Positions 60,105-64,000 of a DNA stretch of 64,000 bases are shown here, one piece after another (position 1 is the stretch's first letter; each line of letters starts with the position of its first letter). Under the pieces are notes generated by a model that worked only from the letters and a program-made list of their open reading frames with translations, was not told the DNA's origin and searched no databases. The position numbers and the translations under genes were made by a program. The stretch is from Pedobacter psychrodurus (lineage in GTDB: Bacteria; Bacteroidota; Bacteroidia; Sphingobacteriales; Sphingobacteriaceae), in the NCBI RefSeq assembly GCF_004331735.1, contig NZ_SJSO01000007.1, forward strand, positions 1-64,000, written 5' to 3'.

Positions 60105-61349
60105 ATGGTAGATTTTAATCGTTTTACACTGGCCAACGGCTTAAAAGTTTTGGTGCATGAAGATGCTACAACACCAATGGCTGTTTTAAATATCTTATAT
60201 GATGTGGGGGCTCGTGATGAGGATCCGGAAAAAACGGGTTTCGCACACTTATTTGAACATCTTATGTTCGGTGGATCAGTAAACATCCCCAATTATGATG
60301 AACCTTTGCAACGTGTAGGAGGTGAGAATAACGCTTTTACAAGTAACGATATCACTAATTATTACATTACGCTGCCTGCTGAAAATATAGAAACTGCATT
60401 TTGGCTGGAGAGCGACCGCATGCTGGGCCTGGCTTTTTCTGAAAAAAGCTTAGATACCCAACGAAATGTGGTAAGTGAAGAATTTAAACAACGTTATCTT
60501 AATCAGCCTTATGGCGATGTTTGGCTAAAGTTGCGTCCGTTGGCTTATAAAAAGCATTCTTACCGCTGGGCAACTATCGGGAAAGAACTTTCGCACATCG
60601 AAAATGCAACAATGGATGATGTGAAAGCATTTTTTAAGAAACATTATACCCCACAAAATGCAATTTTGGTAGTAGGTGGCAACGTGAAAACCGAAGAAGT
60701 AAAAAAACTGGCCGAAAAATGGTTCGAGCCTATTCCGGCCGGAGATAAATATAATCGCGATTTGGTACAGGAGGAACCTCAAACCGAAGCCAGAACAGAA
60801 ACTGTTAAAGCTAATGTGCCTTTAAATGCGATTTACATGTCTTTTAAAATGCCAGGACGATTAAATCAGGATTATTATTCCTTTGATTTATTATCTGATA
60901 TTTTATCAAGAGGACAGTCTTCACGCTTGTACAATAGCCTGTTAAAAGAACAGAAACTTTTTAGCGATATCAACGCCTATATTTCGAGCAGTTTAGATCC
61001 GGGTTTGTTTATCGTTGAAGGTAAACTAGTGGAAGGTGTAACAACCGAAACGGCAGAAAAAGCAATCTGGGCTGAACTGGAAAAATTAAAGGCCGAGCTG
61101 GTTTCTGAAACTGAATTAACCAAAGTGAAGAATAAAGTAGAATCGGTACTTGTTTTTTCTGAGATGAGCCTGCTAGATAAAGCGATGAACCTGGCTTATT
61201 ATGAATTACTGGGAGATGCGGCTTTATTGAACCAGGAAACCGAATCGTTTATCAAAGTTAAAGCAGAGGATATTAAACGGATATCCAACGAAACATTCCA
61301 ATCAAATTCATCATCAACTTTATATTACTTAACTGAAGAAAATGCTTAA
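60105..61349 (+). CDS. M16-family zinc metalloprotease (catalytic subunit)
   Basis: A 414-residue insulinase-type peptidase. The inverted zinc motif HxxEH occurs in GFAHLFEHLMFGG (about residues 46-58), with the distal Glu likely in NVVSEEFKQRYL. The second half is the homologous non-catalytic lobe. It has no signal peptide visible. It overlaps the next gene, which lacks the motif, by eight bases. The pair resembles bacterial M16B heterodimers, where one subunit cleaves and the other shapes the chamber. TATCTTTA (60080-60087) may be its -7 box. Confidence 0.9.
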   Translation: MVDFNRFTLANGLKVLVHEDATTPMAVLNILYDVGARDEDPEKTGFAHLFEHLMFGGSVNIPNYDEPLQRVGGENNAFTSNDITNYYITLPAENIETAFWLESDRMLGLAFSEKSLDTQRNVVSEEFKQRYLNQPYGDVWLKLRPLAYKKHSYRWATIGKELSHIENATMDDVKAFFKKHYTPQNAILVVGGNVKTEEVKKLAEKWFEPIPAGDKYNRDLVQEEPQTEARTETVKANVPLNAIYMSFKMPGRLNQDYYSFDLLSDILSRGQSSRLYNSLLKEQKLFSDINAYISSSLDPGLFIVEGKLVEGVTTETAEKAIWAELEKLKAELVSETELTKVKNKVESVLVFSEMSLLDKAMNLAYYELLGDAALLNQETESFIKVKAEDIKRISNETFQSNSSSTLYYLTEENA

Positions 61350-62613
61350 CAGACAACAGGCGCCTGATTTTAAGCAGGTATCAACCATAAATTTTATCCA
61401 TCCAGAAAAAAAAGTATTAGATAATAGCGTGCCCGTTTTTACTATTTATTCTGGAGAGCAGGACCTGGTACGTATTGAATTTGTTTTTGAAAATGTAAAC
61501 TGGACACTCGAAAAACCATTGCAGGCTATTGCGGTAAGCACATTGATTAATAACGGAACAAATAAATTATCGGCAAAAGAAATAGCCGAACAAATTGATT
61601 TTTATGGTGCATTTTTCCAAACAGAATATGCCCAAGATCAATCTTCGGTTACGCTTTACACTTTAAATAAACATTTGCATTCGGTATTACCCATTGTGAA
61701 AGATGTTTTATCAGAAAGCCAGTTCCCACAACATGAGCTCGATATTTACATCCAAAACCAGAAGCAAAAGCTACAGGTAAACCTGAAGAAAAATGATGTT
61801 CTTTCGAGAAAAGAATTTGCACATGCTTTATTTGGCGATACAGCTTATGGTGTAAATATTAAAGCAGAACACTATGATGCATTAAAACGGGAAGACTTAA
61901 TAGAATATTTTAAGGCTGCCTACGCGCCAAATAATTGTACCATAATCGTTTCGGGGAAGTTTGATACTACAAGCTTTAAGCTGTTAAACGATACTTTTGG
62001 AAAAGATTGGGAAAAAAGCAATGCGGTAAAGAATAGTTTCAATTTTACTGCTACGGCAAAACAGTTTGTTTATACAGAAAAACCAGAGGCTTTACAATCT
62101 GCAATCAGAATAGGCCAGTTGGCAATTAACCGCACACACGAGGATTTTTCTGGACTTCAGATTTTAAATGCTGTTTTAGGTGGCTACTTTGGATCACGTT
62201 TAATGAACAATATCCGCGAGGATAAAGGCTATACCTACGGCATTGGTTCGGGTATTTCTTCCTTACAACAGGCTGGTTATCTTTTTATCGCTACTGAGGT
62301 TGGTGCCGATGTTTGTTCGGCTGCATTAACCGAAATTTACAAAGAAATCGATATATTGAAAAACGAACTGATAGGGGAAGAAGAGCTGGATCTGGTTAGG
62401 AACTACATGTTAGGTTCGATGTTGGGCAGTTTGGAGAATGTTTTCTCACATGCCGATAAATTCAAGAACATTTATTTTGCAGGATTGGATTACAACTACT
62501 ATACAAAATATATAGAGAAAGTTAAAACCATTACTGCTGAAGAATTACTTGCCTTGGCGAATAAATACCTCACAACCGATCATTTTACAGAGGTGGTAAT
62601 TGGGAAGAAATAA
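61342..62613 (+). CDS. M16-family non-catalytic subunit
   Basis: A 423-residue M16 protein. At the position of HxxEH it has LINNGTNKLSAKEIAEQIDF, so no zinc can bind. The C-terminal R/Y pair region GSRLMNNIREDKGYTYGIGS, found in non-catalytic partners, is conserved and contributes to substrate binding. Its start overlaps the catalytic subunit gene by eight bases, so co-translation and heterodimer formation are likely. A palindromic terminator follows. Confidence 0.9.
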   Translation: MLNRQQAPDFKQVSTINFIHPEKKVLDNSVPVFTIYSGEQDLVRIEFVFENVNWTLEKPLQAIAVSTLINNGTNKLSAKEIAEQIDFYGAFFQTEYAQDQSSVTLYTLNKHLHSVLPIVKDVLSESQFPQHELDIYIQNQKQKLQVNLKKNDVLSRKEFAHALFGDTAYGVNIKAEHYDALKREDLIEYFKAAYAPNNCTIIVSGKFDTTSFKLLNDTFGKDWEKSNAVKNSFNFTATAKQFVYTEKPEALQSAIRIGQLAINRTHEDFSGLQILNAVLGGYFGSRLMNNIREDKGYTYGIGSGISSLQQAGYLFIATEVGADVCSAALTEIYKEIDILKNELIGEEELDLVRNYMLGSMLGSLENVFSHADKFKNIYFAGLDYNYYTKYIEKVKTITAEELLALANKYLTTDHFTEVVIGKK

Positions 62614-62630
62614 GTGTTATCGCACTAACG

Positions 62631-62663
62631 AAAGAAGTCAAGTTTTAAATACTTGACTTCTTT
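62631..62663. terminator. Perfect 13-bp bidirectional terminator, dispersed arm sequence
   Basis: AAAGAAGTCAAGT (62631-62643) pairs perfectly with ACTTGACTTCTTT (62651-62663). It lies in the convergent gap between the M16 pair and ppnP. The same 13-base arm is found at 16577-16625. Confidence 0.8.
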
Positions 62664-62671
62664 TAATTAAA

Positions 62672-62953
62672 CTATCTATACTGGCAAAGATATGTTGTTT
62701 GAACGCTCGCCTTTATTTTAAAAGATGAGTTGGCAGGTACTTCAAAATTGTTACCTGCTTTAATGTTTTGCCAGTCTGTAGTATCTGGTAAAAGTGCTGT
62801 CAATTCACCCTCTATAACGTGCATAATTTCTTTCTGAGCTGTTCCAAAAGTATATTCTCCCGGGTTTATAACGCCGATAGTCGATTTTCCCTCAGCGGTT
62901 TCATAGCCTAACGATTTAACGTTGCCATCAAAATATTGGTTTTCAGTAATCAT
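62672..62953 (-). CDS. ppnP: Pyrimidine/purine nucleoside phosphorylase
   Basis: A 93-residue cupin (DUF1255/YaiE). FDGNVKSLGYETAEGKSTIG, GVINPGEYTFGTAQKEIMHV, IEGELTALLPD and GNNFEVPANSSFKIKASVQT match PpnP. The enzyme phosphorolyses a range of nucleosides. It lies eight bases downstream of the transglutaminase-like gene on the same strand, though the functional link is not obvious. Confidence 0.92.
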   Translation of the reverse strand: MITENQYFDGNVKSLGYETAEGKSTIGVINPGEYTFGTAQKEIMHVIEGELTALLPDTTDWQNIKAGNNFEVPANSSFKIKASVQTTYLCQYR

Positions 62954-62961
62954 ATGCTAAT

Positions 62962-64000
62962 TTATAAAGTTTTTGCTAAAACAGCTTTTTGTTTATCTGC
63001 CTGAAATATCTTTTTATAAAAATCTACATACTCGCCGTATTTTTCGGGCGGGTACTTTTTATTATTCATGCTTTGTGTACGGCTATAAATAATCGTATTG
63101 TCTTTTACACTAAATTTTGCAGTATACGAGCCGAATTCAGATGTAATGGTAATATCTTTTGGAATAAACTCTACATTATAACCTTTTGGTAAAATGTAAC
63201 TAATTTCATCATCATCGTTGTAGCTGAACGGAACAGCAAAGTATGTTTTTCTGCCCTCTACTTTAAGCGGAACGCTCTCGCGACGGTTAACCTGGTTTAT
63301 CACCAAAAATAACTTGTCTCCACCTTTTGTTAACAACGGATTGGTTTTAAAGTTAATCTCTTCGGTAAGCACTGGTAACGTTTTATCTGGCTGTGCATAC
63401 TTATAACTAATCAGCTCTGCTACCGGAATGGGACTTTCTTCAATTATTGTTTTCCGGAGATCAACAGGTTCCATTAAAGTCATCGGAAAATTTTCTTCAA
63501 ACTGCGCGTTGCCATAAGTAGATTTTATTTCAGAGCTGGCTGTACCATCTTCTGCCAATGTAATTTTGGTTTTTCTGATCTGATAATTTTCCTTGGCATT
63601 GTAAGTGGGAGTATGCACTATTTTTCCTCCATCTTCGGTAACCATTAATACATTCCGGTCAGAATTGCTATAGCCGATAAATCCCATTGGTTTATATTGA
63701 CTGGTGCATTCTAAAAAAGTAGTATCTTTTGCCAATGGAACACACAAAATCATGTGGTTTGCCTGCCCCATACTCGAGTAATTCGGATTTAAACTGGGCA
63801 TATCATTTCCAATAACAATTAAATTGGAGGCAATTCCTGCTTCGTTTAATAAAGCCTTCATATAGTTAGAAAGCGCTTTACAATCACCGTAATTTACCTG
63901 TGCAACCTTTTCGGCCAAAATAGGCCTAAAACCACCAATGCCCAGTTGAACACTTACATAACGGGTATTTTGCTGCAAATGGTTATATAAAATCCGAATC
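62962..64000 (-). CDS. Transglutaminase-like/DUF3857-type protein, C-terminal part
   Basis: An open frame of about 346 codons enters from beyond the right edge (first residues IRILYNHLQQNTRYVSVQLG, with no start codon in the window). It contains NYGDCKALSNYMKALLNEAG, the cysteine of a transglutaminase-like core, followed by QANHMILCVPLA with the candidate His. The C-terminal part is a beta-rich domain (TEEINFKTNPLLTKGGDKLF). It resembles DUF3857/transglutaminase exported proteins of Bacteroidota. It precedes ppnP by eight bases. Confidence 0.75.
   Translation of the reverse strand, partial: IRILYNHLQQNTRYVSVQLGIGGFRPILAEKVAQVNYGDCKALSNYMKALLNEAGIASNLIVIGNDMPSLNPNYSSMGQANHMILCVPLAKDTTFLECTSQYKPMGFIGYSNSDRNVLMVTEDGGKIVHTPTYNAKENYQIRKTKITLAEDGTASSEIKSTYGNAQFEENFPMTLMEPVDLRKTIIEESPIPVAELISYKYAQPDKTLPVLTEEINFKTNPLLTKGGDKLFLVINQVNRRESVPLKVEGRKTYFAVPFSYNDDDEISYILPKGYNVEFIPKDITITSEFGSYTAKFSVKDNTIIYSRTQSMNNKKYPPEKYGEYVDFYKKIFQADKQKAVLAKTL

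Overview
The window looks like a chromosomal stretch of a Bacteroidota bacterium of the family Sphingobacteriaceae, most likely Pedobacter or a close relative. The evidence is protein-level and regulatory: a low-GC genome, Bacteroidota-type -7 promoter boxes (TAnnTTTG), LytTR and propeller-type two-component systems, a type IX secretion substrate of the type B class beside a PorP/SprF-like protein, the futalosine menaquinone enzyme MqnC, and an IscS-IscU-IscA order. Genus-level assignment is inference. I found no rRNA, tRNA or CRISPR array, and no phage or conjugative module. The only mobile element is the 5' end of an IS110-family transposase at the left edge.

Layout. 1-962: IS110 transposase start, its noncoding left end (a candidate bridge RNA), then a repeat-rich gap. 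963-7007: rpoN, mscL, a ChaN-like protein, then a four-gene envelope-sensing operon (LiaF-like protein, DUF4288 protein, LytS-like kinase, LytTR regulator). 7424-9209: rpmH-rnpA-yidD and tsaB. 9215-15930: two exported proteins of unknown role, a DUF423 protein, priA and pcm. 16008-20638: smpB, a thioredoxin-like protein, and a manganese module (an Nramp transporter fused to a UspA domain, overlapping its DtxR-type regulator) with an Lrp regulator divergent. 20745-25244: hydrolase, ung, exported thioredoxin-like protein, TPR membrane protein, YdeI-like protein, flavin-binding stress protein and a small unknown. 25383-33520: lysS, an alkyltransferase-like protein, a DUF2461 protein, an acyl-CoA synthetase, iscS-iscU-iscA and methylmalonyl-CoA epimerase. 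33789-37135: a small unknown, a broken sensor-kinase remnant and a NarL-type two-component pair. 37295-43888: secreted beta-helix protein, a giant repeat protein with a type IX signal, a PorP/SprF-like protein and a lipoprotein. 44071-50615: rpmE (type B), a GlmU-like protein, tpiA, prmA, mpl, an XRE regulator, an Lrp regulator and an EamA permease. 50740-56809: GNAT-like protein, an acidic micro-protein, scpB and a 1001-residue propeller kinase with its LytTR partner. 56934-64000: two Tat-like exported ferritin-like proteins, mqnC, paired M16 peptidases, ppnP and a partial transglutaminase-like protein.

The gene content is mostly housekeeping and envelope functions. The unusual material is between the genes. 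Almost every convergent gene junction carries a hairpin, and several of these are long palindromes built from degenerate short words rather than ordinary terminators. A separate dispersed cloverleaf-like element occurs in three good copies that show compensatory base changes. A ~185-bp nested inverted-repeat element lies upstream of a thioredoxin gene. At least six genes have a -7 promoter box only 3-6 bases from the start codon, which predicts leaderless transcripts. I did not find a clear new defence or metabolic system; these noncoding families and the IS110 left end are the best leads.
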